Below, one piece after another: positions 47,153 to 56,849 of a stretch of 64,000 nucleotides of DNA (positions are counted from its first letter, which is position 1; every line of letters starts with the position of its first letter). Both the position numbers and the translations under genes were made by a program. Below the pieces are notes generated by a model that saw nothing but the letters and a program-made list of their open reading frames with translations, had not been told where the DNA came from and ran no database searches. Source of the stretch: Oceanobacillus halotolerans (GTDB lineage: Bacteria > Bacillota > Bacilli > Bacillales > Amphibacillaceae); assembly GCF_010993955.1 (NCBI RefSeq), contig NZ_WIXL01000003.1:62001-126000 (forward strand). The letters run 5' to 3'.

Positions 47153-49096
47153 CTAAAACACCCGTTTTGCACCGACATAATACTTGGACCAATAGGAATT
47201 ATCCATCGAGTAAATCGCAATTCCTTTTGAACTGGTGGCGGAGATCCATTGATTATCCCCCATATAAAACCCAACATGCGAAATGGTATTAGGAGAATTC
47301 ACCGCAAAAAATACTAAATCACCAGGTTGTAGGTTAGCGTTTGAAATGGTTGTACCTTGATTATACAGACTTGCTGACGTTGTTCGTGACATGTCCACTC
47401 CATGCTGATTAAACATATAGTAGACAAAACCCGAACAATCAAAACCAGAAGGAGTCGTACCACCCCATAAATATGGTACTCCTAAATAATTTTTCGTATC
47501 TTTTACAAGTGCATCTTTAACGATTGCTCGATCAATAGCCGTTTTGGTTGCTTCATTCACTTCACCTGTTACAGATAGGCCATAATCTGCCTGAAACTTC
47601 TTTAAAGCTTGCGTAGTTGCTGAATCATAACTTCCTGACATAGCAGGTACGGCATAGCCTAAGATCTGTAAACTTTTTTGGACATCCGTTAAACCCGCTG
47701 TCGCAGAAGGTGCTTGTTCAGTCGTTGAATCAGAAGCTTGTCCCACAACAGCTGGTACTGTTAATACTTGGCCAAGACGAATCGTATCACCTGTTAAATT
47801 ATTCGTTGATTTAATTTGTTGAACTGTTGTGTTATACTTTTTTGCAATTCTTGATAGTGTATCACCTGAAGTAACGGTATAACTTGTCGTATTTTGTGCT
47901 GGGGTAACTGCAGGACTGGTGACCCCTGATTCCCCTTTTGGAATGACAAGTGTTTGTCCAATTTGTAAACGATCACTGTCCAAGTTATTGGTACTGCGTA
48001 GTGCATCAACACTTACATTGTGTTTTGATGAAATTCCCCATAAACTATCCCCAGATTTCACAGTGTACTGGGAGTTAGAAGTCGTTGGAATTTCCTTATT
48101 TTGCGTGCTACTTTGATTTTCGCCTGGTATCGTGAGCGTTTGTCCTATAGAAAGTACATTAGAAGATAAATTATTTGCACTTCGCAATCCATCTACAGTG
48201 ACATTATATTTATTGGCAATTGCCCATAGGCTATCTCCTGTTGAAACAGTATGTGTTGTCGCTTGTGTTGATGTTCCTGGAGGTGTTGCTGATGCTTCTC
48301 TTGGAATCGTCAATGTTTGACCAACACGGATTACATCAGACGATAAGTTATTTACACTCTTTACTGCTTCAACACTTGTACCAAATCGTTTCGCAATAGC
48401 TGATAAGCTGTCCCTAGGAACAACCGTATAGGAAGTTGTCTTTGCTTCTGTTGGCGTTTGATTTGTTGCTGTTGGTGAAGTCCCCTGTGAAGCTAGATTT
48501 GCAGGGATAATCAGTGTTTGGCCAACTTGAGTGATATCACTCGTTAATCCATTTGCTACTTTAATAGCCTCAACAGACGTACCATATTTCTTGGCTAGAA
48601 CCGTTAAATAATCACCACTGTCCACTGTATGAAATGTTTTTGGAATAAGTAACTGTTGGTTTGCTCGAACACCATCAGAAGTTAGGTTATTAGCACGCTT
48701 AATCAGATCTACGGATGTATCAAACTGTCGAGCAATTCCCCACAACGTTTCACCTGCTTTAACTTGATAAAAAGCGGAATCAGCCTGAGAAACTTGTGTT
48801 GTCTGTGGTGTTGTATCAGCAGTACTTGCTTCTACTGCGGATGCATTGGCACCCATTAACGGTATCGATGTTACTGCCATTCCACCTATCATTAATTTCA
48901 CCATTGTTACCTTCAACTTCGGATAACGTTTTTCCACCATTTCTTTTGCAAATTCAACCACATTCGTTTGGTTCTTAGGAGACTTGCCAAGCTCCCCACC
49001 AAATTCCACAGAAAAATTATTTAAATAAACTACTATTTCATATTCATCCTGTTTCCCATCAATTTTTCGAAGTTCATGCCGTTCTACAAAATCCAT
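47153..49096 (-). CDS. Cell-wall hydrolase: six LysM repeats, PG-binding domain, NlpC/P60
   Basis: A 647-residue wall enzyme. Residues ~1-65 are a charged head, then a hydrophobic segment (~68-85) acts as signal anchor or late signal peptide. Six LysM repeats follow (first ~108-152, last ~405-450), split by Ser/Thr/Gln linkers. A peptidoglycan-binding-1-like domain (LTDVQKSLQILGYAVPAMSG, ~470-525) leads to the NlpC/P60 catalytic domain with Cys in DCSGFVYYMF and His in SHVGFYMG. It should cleave D-Glu-to-diaminoacid bonds in muropeptides. ATG at 49096 follows AGGGGG. The head before the hydrophobic segment is unusually long for an exported protein. Confidence 0.93.
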   Translation of the reverse strand: MDFVERHELRKIDGKQDEYEIVVYLNNFSVEFGGELGKSPKNQTNVVEFAKEMVEKRYPKLKVTMVKLMIGGMAVTSIPLMGANASAVEASTADTTPQTTQVSQADSAFYQVKAGETLWGIARQFDTSVDLIKRANNLTSDGVRANQQLLIPKTFHTVDSGDYLTVLAKKYGTSVEAIKVANGLTSDITQVGQTLIIPANLASQGTSPTATNQTPTEAKTTSYTVVPRDSLSAIAKRFGTSVEAVKSVNNLSSDVIRVGQTLTIPREASATPPGTSTQATTHTVSTGDSLWAIANKYNVTVDGLRSANNLSSNVLSIGQTLTIPGENQSSTQNKEIPTTSNSQYTVKSGDSLWGISSKHNVSVDALRSTNNLDSDRLQIGQTLVIPKGESGVTSPAVTPAQNTTSYTVTSGDTLSRIAKKYNTTVQQIKSTNNLTGDTIRLGQVLTVPAVVGQASDSTTEQAPSATAGLTDVQKSLQILGYAVPAMSGSYDSATTQALKKFQADYGLSVTGEVNEATKTAIDRAIVKDALVKDTKNYLGVPYLWGGTTPSGFDCSGFVYYMFNQHGVDMSRTTSASLYNQGTTISNANLQPGDLVFFAVNSPNTISHVGFYMGDNQWISATSSKGIAIYSMDNSYWSKYYVGAKRVF

Positions 49097-49300
49097 CAAT
49101 TCAACCCCCTAACCTAACTATCAGTTCATTAGTATTTCCAAAACAGGACCTTTCACTCCCTGATTTTTAGAATGGTTTGAATAAGTGAATGGCCAAATGT
49201 ATAATAACAGCCATTTATTGGAATATGATTCTTATAATAGTAGTAGGGGTATTGGTACTCTGCTTCCAGCTCCCAAACAGGATGATAAGGAGCTGTTAAA

Positions 49301-49489
49301 ATGAAAATTGAAGTCGATACTACGGACAGATTAATTCGGATAGTGCTAGGGATTGTCTTTATCTTACTATTTTTCTTTTAGATTCTGGCTGGAGCTATAC
49401 TAGTTTAATTATTGCTATTATTACTTTCAGGTTTTATTAAGTTTTGTCCATTATATCGACTAGTTGGACTTAATACCTGTTCTAGGTGA
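49301..49489 (+). pseudogene. DUF2892-type small membrane protein, frameshifted
   Basis: Starts ATGAAAATTGAAGTCG after AAGGAG and reads MKIEVDTTDRLIRIVLGIVF, the usual DUF2892 opening. It hits TAG at 49379-49381, continues in another frame with LDSGWSYTSLI, and in a third with LLSGFIKFCPLYRLVGLNTC, the usual end. Two frameshifts inside about 62 codons show a decayed gene. The gap 49097-49679 contains nothing else except a weak AT-rich hairpin near 49499-49527. Confidence 0.75.
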
Positions 49490-49679
49490 CATAATAAAAA
49501 AAAACCTTTAGATTAAAAGTTTTTTTATAAGGCTGTTTTCTAAAAATCAGACCTAAGCTATATAGAAGCTGGTAGTAACTTAAATCATGTTGCTACGTTG
49601 CACAAAAAATTAAGATGGATTATAAATCCCGTAATTTATGGAATAATGAAAATGAAAAACAATCAAAGGAGTAGGAATT

Positions 49680-49886
49680 ATGACGGAAGTAACCATGTTT
49701 ATTAAAGAAGCTAACAACGGAACTGCGATACAACAAGTGGAACAAATTCTGAATGACTTAACTGGCATTGAGCGCGTTTTAGTAGATGCAGATGATGGCG
49801 AAGTAAAAATCGCCTTTGATAATAGAAGAATTTCAACAGAGCGCATTGCGATAACCCTACAGCAGCATGACTTTCATTTGATGTAA
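49680..49886 (+). CDS. HMA-like domain protein without the CxxC metal site
   Basis: A 68-residue protein that aligns along its length with heavy-metal-associated domains such as the CopZ encoded at 36948 (beta-alpha-beta-beta-alpha-beta, with TGIERVLVDADDGEVKIAFD matching the second and third strands). The metal loop GMTCxxC is replaced by EANNGTA, so it cannot bind copper the usual way. AAAGGAG precedes ATG. The unknown gene at 49928 follows after 41 bases. Possibly a protein-interaction domain or a derived, non-metal paralog. Confidence 0.65.
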   Translation: MTEVTMFIKEANNGTAIQQVEQILNDLTGIERVLVDADDGEVKIAFDNRRISTERIAITLQQHDFHLM

Positions 49887-49927
49887 AAGAAGACAAACCA
49901 CAAGCTATTTAGAAGGGACTCTGTTTC

Positions 49928-50305
49928 ATGGATCATCATATACCAAGTGAAAATAGTCAAAAAGAATATCATAACGAGATAAAAGGAATGACATTCACAA
50001 AAAACTTCCGATCTGCATCTGCTGAAGAATGGTATGTATTTTTGCCTAGTTATCAAGAAAGGCAATCTAGTGGAGCAGCAGGTAAAGTGATTATCCACTA
50101 TAACTTGTATGGTAATCGTGACGTTTTTATCAATACCACTATTATTTGGGATGATACTGAGCTATACCACTCCCAATACGCTTCCTTTATCTATATACTT
50201 ACAGACGAAATTATCAACCGACTTGTAGGGTTTGCAAATACATTAGTGTCTGTGCATGCAGGGAAGAACTCTTACCAGGCTGAGTTTATATCAAATGATG
50301 ATTAA
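49928..50305 (+). CDS. Unknown 125-residue protein
   Basis: Not recognised. It is soluble, mixed alpha/beta, rich in Tyr and Asn, with no cysteine and no signal peptide. AGAAGGGAC lies before the ATG. It follows the HMA-like gene by 41 bases on the same strand and may be co-transcribed. The strong Ile/Tyr content with a helix around DEIINRLVGFANTLV is all that can be said. Confidence 0.55.
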   Translation: MDHHIPSENSQKEYHNEIKGMTFTKNFRSASAEEWYVFLPSYQERQSSGAAGKVIIHYNLYGNRDVFINTTIIWDDTELYHSQYASFIYILTDEIINRLVGFANTLVSVHAGKNSYQAEFISNDD

Positions 50306-50680
50306 GAACGAGGAAAAGCCTCTTTAACAGTTAAATGGCATAACATACCCAATCGCGTTTAATGGAGGATTTATCACTCAGAAACTGCTGGAGCTGGTAG
50401 AATAAGGATCTACTACTGCAGGCACTAAACTAGGGTTTTTCGGTAAATAATGGAATGTCGATTCGAAATCACACAACTGGGATCCGAAGAGAGTTCAGAT
50501 CGCTAATTCTTATAAAGCGTGGATAAAATATTGTGTTGAATATGACAATATTACAAAAACTCGCATTCGCTCGTCCTTAGCGAATGTGTTAGTTTTTCTT
50601 ATACCTGGGACATTAAAATTTCAGCCACGTCGAATACACTTTTTCGCTAAAATTTTTATACTCCTAACGTGTAAATAAAA
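50306..50680. other. Gene-free gap with two repeat remnants
   Basis: A degraded ACGGAATGA-type unit lies at about 50445-50505, and the second copy of the TCCTTAGCGAA repeat lies at 50562-50646. No ORF is convincing. Confidence 0.5.
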
Positions 50681-50718
50681 ACACGAAAAACGCCTGCAAA
50701 AAGCATTTTTCGTGTTAA
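50681..50718 (-). terminator. Hairpin after panD
   Basis: ACACGAAAAA (50681-50690) pairs with TTTTTCGTGT (50706-50715), and inner GC/GC extends it. On the minus strand it lies about 90 bases after the panD stop. Confidence 0.6.
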
Positions 50719-50802
50719 CTCAAGTCTTATATTAAAGATATTCCCCTTAACATATGTTATTTTTTCCACGTTAGGTGAACTACTTAGATCAAATCTAGTT
50801 TA

Positions 50803-51195
50803 TTATAATTCTACCCCTTCTGGCCAATGTAAATCATGTTCTTCTATACTCGTAATGTCATTATTTTCATCCATAAACACGACTTTTGGTTTCAACTCTT
50901 CAATTTCCTTCTCATCCATTAAAGCTAAGCTTAAAATAATTACAATATCCCCTGGTGAAAACAAATGAGCTGGTGGTCCATTTAAACAAATACGTTTTGA
51001 ACCTTCTGGTGCGGGAATTGCATATGTTTTCCAACGAGTAGCATTTTTAAGATTAGTAACCTGTACCATCTCATATGGCTTAATGTCTGCCTCTTTCATT
51101 AGCTTTTGATCAATCGTAATACTTCCCACATAATCTAGTTCTGCCTCGGTTACTCTTGCACGGTGAATTTTCCCTTTGCACATCATGCGTTGCAC
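50803..51195 (-). CDS. panD: Aspartate 1-decarboxylase
   Basis: Makes beta-alanine for pantothenate and CoA. The 130-residue proenzyme self-cleaves at Gly-Ser in YVGSITID to create the pyruvoyl group. KGKIHRARVTEAELDYVG, TRWKTYAI (substrate Arg) and RICLNGPPAHLFSPGD are family motifs. I prefer GTG at 51195, eight bases after AAGGAG, over GTG at 51204, which would overlap that site; ATG at 51186 is also possible. The usual partners panB and panC are not adjacent. Confidence 0.93.
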   Translation of the reverse strand: MQRMMCKGKIHRARVTEAELDYVGSITIDQKLMKEADIKPYEMVQVTNLKNATRWKTYAIPAPEGSKRICLNGPPAHLFSPGDIVIILSLALMDEKEIEELKPKVVFMDENNDITSIEEHDLHWPEGVEL

Positions 51196-51307
51196 ATAAA
51201 ACACTCCTTATTGTTTACTAAAACTGATTTTAATATAGCATAAAATCCAACAAGTCACAATTTTAGTATAATGCCAGTAAAGACGATTGGTGCAACACAA
51301 ATAAGCA

Positions 51308-51733
51308 CTATATTGTTTTTTCTCCTTTTTTCCCATTAATAGAATAGTTTACTTTAATTTCGGCACTTAATGAATGAGAAACAGAACAGTATTTATTCTT
51401 GGACAATTCAATTGCACGAACCACTTTGTCCTCTGGTAGATCTCCATCCAATGCATAATGAATCATAACCGTTGTGAATTTTTTCGGATGATCTTCTGCG
51501 CGCTCTCCTTTTACTTCCATTTGAAAGGAAGTAGGTTCTAAGCGCATCTTTTTTAAAATGGATATAATATCAATCCCCGTACAACCTGCTACCGCATTTA
51601 ATAATATTTCTGTTGGTCTTGGGCCTGTGTTTTCCCCACCTACTGCTTCAGCTGCATCCATCTTTATCGAATGGCCTGATGGGGTTTCATTGGAGAAAGC
51701 CATTTTCCCATCCCATTTAACGGTTAATTCCAT
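51308..51733 (-). CDS. OsmC/Ohr family protein
   Basis: A 141-residue OsmC-fold protein, usually a thiol peroxidase acting on organic hydroperoxides. The two redox cysteines are present, in AVAGCTGIDI and NKYCSVSHS, together with the GGENTGPRPTEILL segment. Length is normal. Pattern fits the YhfA-like OsmC subgroup more than Ohr. It is a single gene, upstream of panD on the same strand by about 100 bases. Confidence 0.88.
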   Translation of the reverse strand: MELTVKWDGKMAFSNETPSGHSIKMDAAEAVGGENTGPRPTEILLNAVAGCTGIDIISILKKMRLEPTSFQMEVKGERAEDHPKKFTTVMIHYALDGDLPEDKVVRAIELSKNKYCSVSHSLSAEIKVNYSINGKKGEKTI

Positions 51734-51767
51734 TTAAATCAGCTCCTTTTTCTTTTAGTTTATGTAA

Positions 51768-51816
51768 AGAGATGCTTCCTACCACGTCTTTCTAAAGTTG
51801 TGGTAGGAATCTCTAC
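51768..51816 (-). terminator. Terminator after sbcC
   Basis: A long stem, 51768-51785 with 51800-51814, with a two-base bulge, about 25 bases after the sbcC stop on the minus strand. Confidence 0.65.
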
Positions 51817-51839
51817 AGTAAAAACATGCTGCTAATTTA

Positions 51840-54800
51840 TTACTTTAAAACAAATTTTGTTTGACTAAACCCTTCTTTTGTTTTGGATACTTCGAGTATA
51901 GCTGGAAACATTGATTTAAGCTCCTGCACATGTGAGATAACCCCAATCATACGTCCTGACTTTTGTAAATCAATAAGCGTATCTATCGATTTATTTAATG
52001 ATTCTTCATCTAAGGAGCCAAATCCTTCATCAATAAACATCGTATCAATCGAAATATTCCCTTGGAAACGTTGAATTACATCGGACATTCCAAGAGCTAG
52101 GCATAGCGATGCATTAAACTTTTCTCCACCCGATAAAGTTTTTACATCACGTGTTTGACCTGTGTATGCATCATATACATCTAACCCTAACCCACTTTGC
52201 TTTCCATGGGATTCTTGGCGATCACTGCGTTGTAAATAAAATTGTCCATTAGAAAGGCGCTTCAACCGTCCGTTCGCGGCCTCAATAATTCGTTCTAAAT
52301 ACTCAATTTGTAAATATCGTTCAAAGGAAATCTTTTGATTATTTTGTCCTCGCATCACGTCATACAAATCGGAAATAGTAGCAAACTGCTTTTCCTTCTG
52401 TACGACTTGTTCATGTGTTTCAATGATATTCGCTTTTAGTTTTGTTGCTTCCTCGTAATATTCCTTCGATAAGTGCAGCTCGTTTAAGGCCTGCTCATAT
52501 GCTTGTTTTAACTGCGCTAAAAGTGATTGTACCTCCGTCAAATCAACACGTTTTTTATCCTTTAATGCTTCTTTTAATTCGCTTACTTGCTGTTTGGTGA
52601 TGGAAAGTTTCTCTTTAAACTGTTGAATTGTCGTTTTTAGAGATTCTCTTTCTGATTCAGGTAGTTTTGCCTGTTGATACGTTTCAACCGTTTCAAAATC
52701 CGCTTTTTCAAGAGCCTTGTGGAATTGAGAAACTGCTTCCTCGCGCTTTTCAGTTGTTTCCTTCACCTGTTTTTGTGCATGTGTCAAATTCGATGCTGCT
52801 TTTGTTTGTTCCTCTTTTTCCTGTTGCAGCGTAGTTTGTGCTCTTTCCCATGCTTGCTCCAGTTCAATCTTCTTACGAGAAATAACCGTAATTTGTTCCT
52901 TTAGTTTTTCTAATTCTCTTAACTCCTCAGGAATATGACGCAATTGCTCCTCATAAACAGCCTTCCTTGTCTCAAAGGATGTTCGGTATTCTTGATAGTT
53001 TTTTTCTAGCTTTTCTTTCTTTAATTCCTGCTGTTTTAACGCTTCATTTTCTTTATCTTGTTTTTCTTTTGCTTGTTGTAATTCTTTTTGAAGTTTTTCT
53101 AATGAGGTCACTTCCTCATTACACTTTTTCCCCTTCTCTACTAGCTGTTTATTAACTTCTACTGCTTCTCCTGGTTGAATATGATAATCCTTTAAGGCTG
53201 TTTCTTTTTCCGATAACTGTGTAAGATTGGATTTATAGTTTAGATAAACATCGCGATATTGGTTTTCTACAGCTTCTAGCTCTTTCTTTACTGCTTGTAA
53301 TTGTTCTCTTGTTACTAATTCATCAGTGTTAGTCGCTTTATTAGGATGATCCATACTTCCACAAACAGGACATGGATTACCATCATGGAGATGAACCGCC
53401 AAATGACTTGCCTGATTATTTAACCACTTTTGTTCGATTTCATCATACTTATTTTTTAATTTTTTATATGCATTCTCTTTTTCTTGTAGATCTTTTTTTA
53501 GTGTTGAATGAGGCTCCTCCACATCAAAATATGACTTTAAAATTCTAGCCTTTTCTCTCATTTCAGCTAGTGATTTTTGTTTTTGTGGTAATTCACTCAC
53601 TGCTTTATCCATTTCACTTATGTTTGCTTGTCTTACTTCTATTTCATCTTTCCTTCCTTGAATTAATGATTTTACCTTTTCCAGGTCATCATATACGGTC
53701 GTTTTTTTCTCTTTTAACGCATCTAATTCTAGTTTTCGATTATTAATTTCTTCTACAACAGGTAAATAGTCATTTAATCGTTCTACCTGTTTACGAATTC
53801 CATCACGTTCGCCTTGTTTACGTTCCTCTTCTTGATATACGTGCATCGCATTTTTTAACTGCTGCTCAGCTTTTTCATTTGCCCGCTTTGCCTGTTTTAA
53901 AACAGCAATCTTTTCATTTTCTTCCTTTTTCCATTCTTGTACCTGTTTTTCGTATATTTCCAAATTGCTGGCACGTTCTGCTGCCTCCAGCCTTTTTTCA
54001 TCTTGTGTAATGGCAGGTATTTGCTCCTGTAAATGATTTAATTGCCTTTCTTTTGCATCTAACTCTTGAAACCGATCATTAATTGCTTTTGCCTCATGAA
54101 ATTCCGTTTGTTTTTTATCATGTGCTTTATATGCGTCATTGTAGGTTTTCTCATCCTTTTCAATTTGATCCTGATAGTATGCTACTTCTTGATCTAAGCC
54201 CTCAATAACCTGATTAATATTGTAATATTCTGCTTCTAACACTTGAAAAAGGATAGAATCTTCCCGTTTAGGTAATACACTTTCGAGTGATTGAATATAG
54301 TTGTCTCTTTTAGCTTTACTCTTTTCGACTTGTTGAAAAACATGATCTTTTTTCTGTTTTAATAGCTCATTAAGCTGCTTATATGATTCTGTTTTAAAAA
54401 TACGTCTTAGGATCGCTTCCTTGTTTTCCGTTTGAGAGGTAAGTAATTTACGAAATTCCCCTTGTGGAAGCATAACAATCTGTTTAAATTGATCTTGCGT
54501 TAAACCAATAGTGGATTCTACCTGTTTATCAATCTCAGAAACAATCTGACGATCAACACAAGGTACCTCTTTTCCATTTACAAACTCATAGAACTCATAC
54601 CGATCTCCAGTCTTTGTTTTGTTCCCTTTTTTCATATGACCTAGCTGCCGTAAAATCCGATAATGCCGACCACGCAATTCAAACTCTAATTCAACGGCTG
54701 TATGAATGTCATCACTGGCAAAATCACTGCGTAACATCGTATAACTATCACGATCTGTTCCACTTGCACTTCCATATAATGCAAAACAAATGCCATCAAA

Positions 54801-54932
54801 AATGGTCGTCTTCCCTGCACCTGTTTTACCAGAAATAACAAATAAATGGTGCTGATCTAACTCATTAAAATAGATCGTTTCGGTATCCTTGTATGGACCA
54901 AATGCAGTCATCGTTAATTTTATTGGTTTCAA
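51840..54932 (-). CDS. sbcC: Exonuclease SbcC (Rad50-like ATPase)
   Basis: A 1030-residue SMC-like ATPase of the SbcCD complex, which opens hairpins and processes DNA ends. N-terminal Walker A GKTGAGKTT (residues ~36), Q-loop region LPQGEFRKLL, two long coiled-coil arms (~180-480 and ~560-850) and a zinc-hook GNPCPVCGSMDHP at ~505-517. The C-terminal part has LSGGEKFNASLCLALG and the Walker B MFIDEGFGSLDEESL. TTG start with GGGAGAGGGAG upstream. It lies 15 bases after sbcD. Complete and of normal length. Confidence 0.96.
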   Translation of the reverse strand: MKPIKLTMTAFGPYKDTETIYFNELDQHHLFVISGKTGAGKTTIFDGICFALYGSASGTDRDSYTMLRSDFASDDIHTAVELEFELRGRHYRILRQLGHMKKGNKTKTGDRYEFYEFVNGKEVPCVDRQIVSEIDKQVESTIGLTQDQFKQIVMLPQGEFRKLLTSQTENKEAILRRIFKTESYKQLNELLKQKKDHVFQQVEKSKAKRDNYIQSLESVLPKREDSILFQVLEAEYYNINQVIEGLDQEVAYYQDQIEKDEKTYNDAYKAHDKKQTEFHEAKAINDRFQELDAKERQLNHLQEQIPAITQDEKRLEAAERASNLEIYEKQVQEWKKEENEKIAVLKQAKRANEKAEQQLKNAMHVYQEEERKQGERDGIRKQVERLNDYLPVVEEINNRKLELDALKEKKTTVYDDLEKVKSLIQGRKDEIEVRQANISEMDKAVSELPQKQKSLAEMREKARILKSYFDVEEPHSTLKKDLQEKENAYKKLKNKYDEIEQKWLNNQASHLAVHLHDGNPCPVCGSMDHPNKATNTDELVTREQLQAVKKELEAVENQYRDVYLNYKSNLTQLSEKETALKDYHIQPGEAVEVNKQLVEKGKKCNEEVTSLEKLQKELQQAKEKQDKENEALKQQELKKEKLEKNYQEYRTSFETRKAVYEEQLRHIPEELRELEKLKEQITVISRKKIELEQAWERAQTTLQQEKEEQTKAASNLTHAQKQVKETTEKREEAVSQFHKALEKADFETVETYQQAKLPESERESLKTTIQQFKEKLSITKQQVSELKEALKDKKRVDLTEVQSLLAQLKQAYEQALNELHLSKEYYEEATKLKANIIETHEQVVQKEKQFATISDLYDVMRGQNNQKISFERYLQIEYLERIIEAANGRLKRLSNGQFYLQRSDRQESHGKQSGLGLDVYDAYTGQTRDVKTLSGGEKFNASLCLALGMSDVIQRFQGNISIDTMFIDEGFGSLDEESLNKSIDTLIDLQKSGRMIGVISHVQELKSMFPAILEVSKTKEGFSQTKFVLK

Positions 54933-54947
54933 CGCGCTCCCTCTCCC

Positions 54948-56153
54948 TTACTTGTTACTGGTCATCGTTTTATTTTTCTTCGAGTCATTCGCTGTTTCAT
55001 TTTCAGTTCGCAGTAATTCATCTAATACCTCTTTGAAAATTACCTCTGTTTCATCCGATACCTCTGTTCCTTTTACTTCTTTATAAAAGGATTTAAATAA
55101 ATCGACATCACTCATGCTACTGCGGTTTATTTTTTGATCATTGTTTTCGTTATCTGGGATAGACGTAAATACATCAAATGGTCGTTCTACATGCATCGCA
55201 TTCGGAAAAACAGAACGAATTTTTTCCATTGGTGAAAGAACAGGTGCTTCATCCATTAAACGGACGAACACGTAGTCTTCATTAACAGGGTAAGTTAATA
55301 TTTCATCCAACGTCGCTTCTACAGTGCGAATATCTCGCTTTGGTGTTAATAAGCGCCGATCGATCGTAACATTGCCATTAGCATCCATTTCTATAATGTT
55401 AAATCCTTTTTTATGATTTTCTTCCGAGATGGAATATTTTAAAATAGACCCAGAATAACAAATGTTTTCCTGCAAAACATAATGCTTTTTGTGCAGATGC
55501 CCTAGTGCAGTATAGTGAAATGGCAAATAATGATGTGCATCGACATATTCAGCTCCACCAATCGATAAAGGCCGTTCTGAGTCACTTGTATTTTCCTCTT
55601 CTTCACCAAATGGGGTCACAAATGCATGTCCAACAAACACATGCCGCGCATTGGGATCCATATGTTGCTTGATGTTAGCAATGATTTTTCGTGCAGCTTC
55701 ATTATGTGTCTTAACGTCATCATCATCAAACACTGTCCGTACGACACTAGGATCACAATATGGTACTAAATGAAAATGTACTGCCCCATGTTCATCATGT
55801 AAAACTACTGGCTCTGTATCTGTTGTAAAATTTCCGATAATATGAAATCCGTTTTCTTTCATTAATTTACTTCCAAAGTTTAGTCTACTTGGACTATCAT
55901 GGTTCCCTGCTACTGCGATCACAGGTGTTTTTAACTGTAAGACAATTCTATCTAATACATCATCTAGTAAATGGACAGCCTCTATCGGGGGAACAGCACG
56001 ATCATATAAATCCCCTGCCACGATAACCGCATCAGGTTGCTCATTTTCTACTGCTTGAACAAACTTATCTAAAACATAACGCTGATCCTCTGTCATGTAC
56101 ACCCCTTGAACTAATTTTCCTAAATGCCAATCAGCTGTATGAAAAAACTTCAT
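54948..56153 (-). CDS. sbcD: Exonuclease SbcD (Mre11-like nuclease)
   Basis: A 401-residue metallophosphoesterase nuclease partner of SbcC. All phosphoesterase motifs are present: HTADWHLGK, GDLYDRAVP, AGNHDS, VGHAF and ALGHLHKKH. The C-terminal capping domain is followed by a Lys/Asn-rich tail. AAGGGG precedes ATG. First gene of the sbcDC pair. Confidence 0.96.
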   Translation of the reverse strand: MKFFHTADWHLGKLVQGVYMTEDQRYVLDKFVQAVENEQPDAVIVAGDLYDRAVPPIEAVHLLDDVLDRIVLQLKTPVIAVAGNHDSPSRLNFGSKLMKENGFHIIGNFTTDTEPVVLHDEHGAVHFHLVPYCDPSVVRTVFDDDDVKTHNEAARKIIANIKQHMDPNARHVFVGHAFVTPFGEEEENTSDSERPLSIGGAEYVDAHHYLPFHYTALGHLHKKHYVLQENICYSGSILKYSISEENHKKGFNIIEMDANGNVTIDRRLLTPKRDIRTVEATLDEILTYPVNEDYVFVRLMDEAPVLSPMEKIRSVFPNAMHVERPFDVFTSIPDNENNDQKINRSSMSDVDLFKSFYKEVKGTEVSDETEVIFKEVLDELLRTENETANDSKKNKTMTSNK

Positions 56154-56505
56154 CTATTTATCCCCTTTCCATGATTACCGTTATCTTTTTCTATCGTTCT
56201 ATTATACTATATTGAGATTGTCTTAAAAAACTAGAGTAACCGTGTGAAGGAAACCTTTGAGGCAATACATATTAGACTAGATTAATGGAGAAGTGTGTAA
56301 AAGAGGTTGTTTTTACACATTAGGAAAATTTTACTAAGGGACAAGCGAATGCGAGTTTTTCTAAGTTTAATTGTTATAACTATAGCATGTTATGATATAA
56401 AAAGCAAACAAACGTTCTATTTTTGTCATTTAATTTCCTCAGAATAGATTTCATTATTTTTGCTTTAATTCGGTCTATTTTGGATATGCTTATACTGGGT
56501 GATAA
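56154..56505. other. Gap between sbcD and small genes
   Basis: No gene. It includes the sbcDC promoter at the left end and a short inverted piece of the TCCTTAGCGAA-type repeat near 56343-56361. Confidence 0.4.
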
Positions 56506-56775
56506 ATGATGAAAGCAACTGAATTAGAACGTAAAAAGTTTGATAAGGCACTTGATGATATACTTGATCTCTTTAATAACTTAGAAGATGATGTACCAAT
56601 TATAGAATTCAGTGAAGAAGTAATGGAGCAAATTCAGCTGGCAAAGAAAAAATATGGGGATGATACTGTGAATGAGAAAATAAATACGGTTGTACGAGAA
56701 ATGTTATCATGGCTTGATTTAGACGATATAGACTTAAATGATGGTGAAACAGAGGAAGAAAAGAATGATGAATAA
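56506..56775 (+). CDS. Small acidic helical protein, unknown
   Basis: An 89-residue acidic protein (long Asp/Glu tail, DDIDLNDGETEEEKNDE), likely all helical. It is not recognised. There is no membrane segment and no cysteine. The ribosome site is weak (GGGTGA), with two adjacent ATG codons as possible starts. It is followed 74 bases later by the small WYL-like gene. Confidence 0.55.
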   Translation: MMKATELERKKFDKALDDILDLFNNLEDDVPIIEFSEEVMEQIQLAKKKYGDDTVNEKINTVVREMLSWLDLDDIDLNDGETEEEKNDE

Positions 56776-56849
56776 TTTTTATTGCTTTCTTTTGATAATA
56801 TGTTATTATAGAACAAATGTTCGGTATTTCAATTCTGGAGGAGTTTACA

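Noticed and set aside
49610-50098. Minus-strand open frames opposite the HMA-like and unknown genes
   Set aside because: The plus-strand frames have ribosome sites and a recognisable fold; the minus frames do not.
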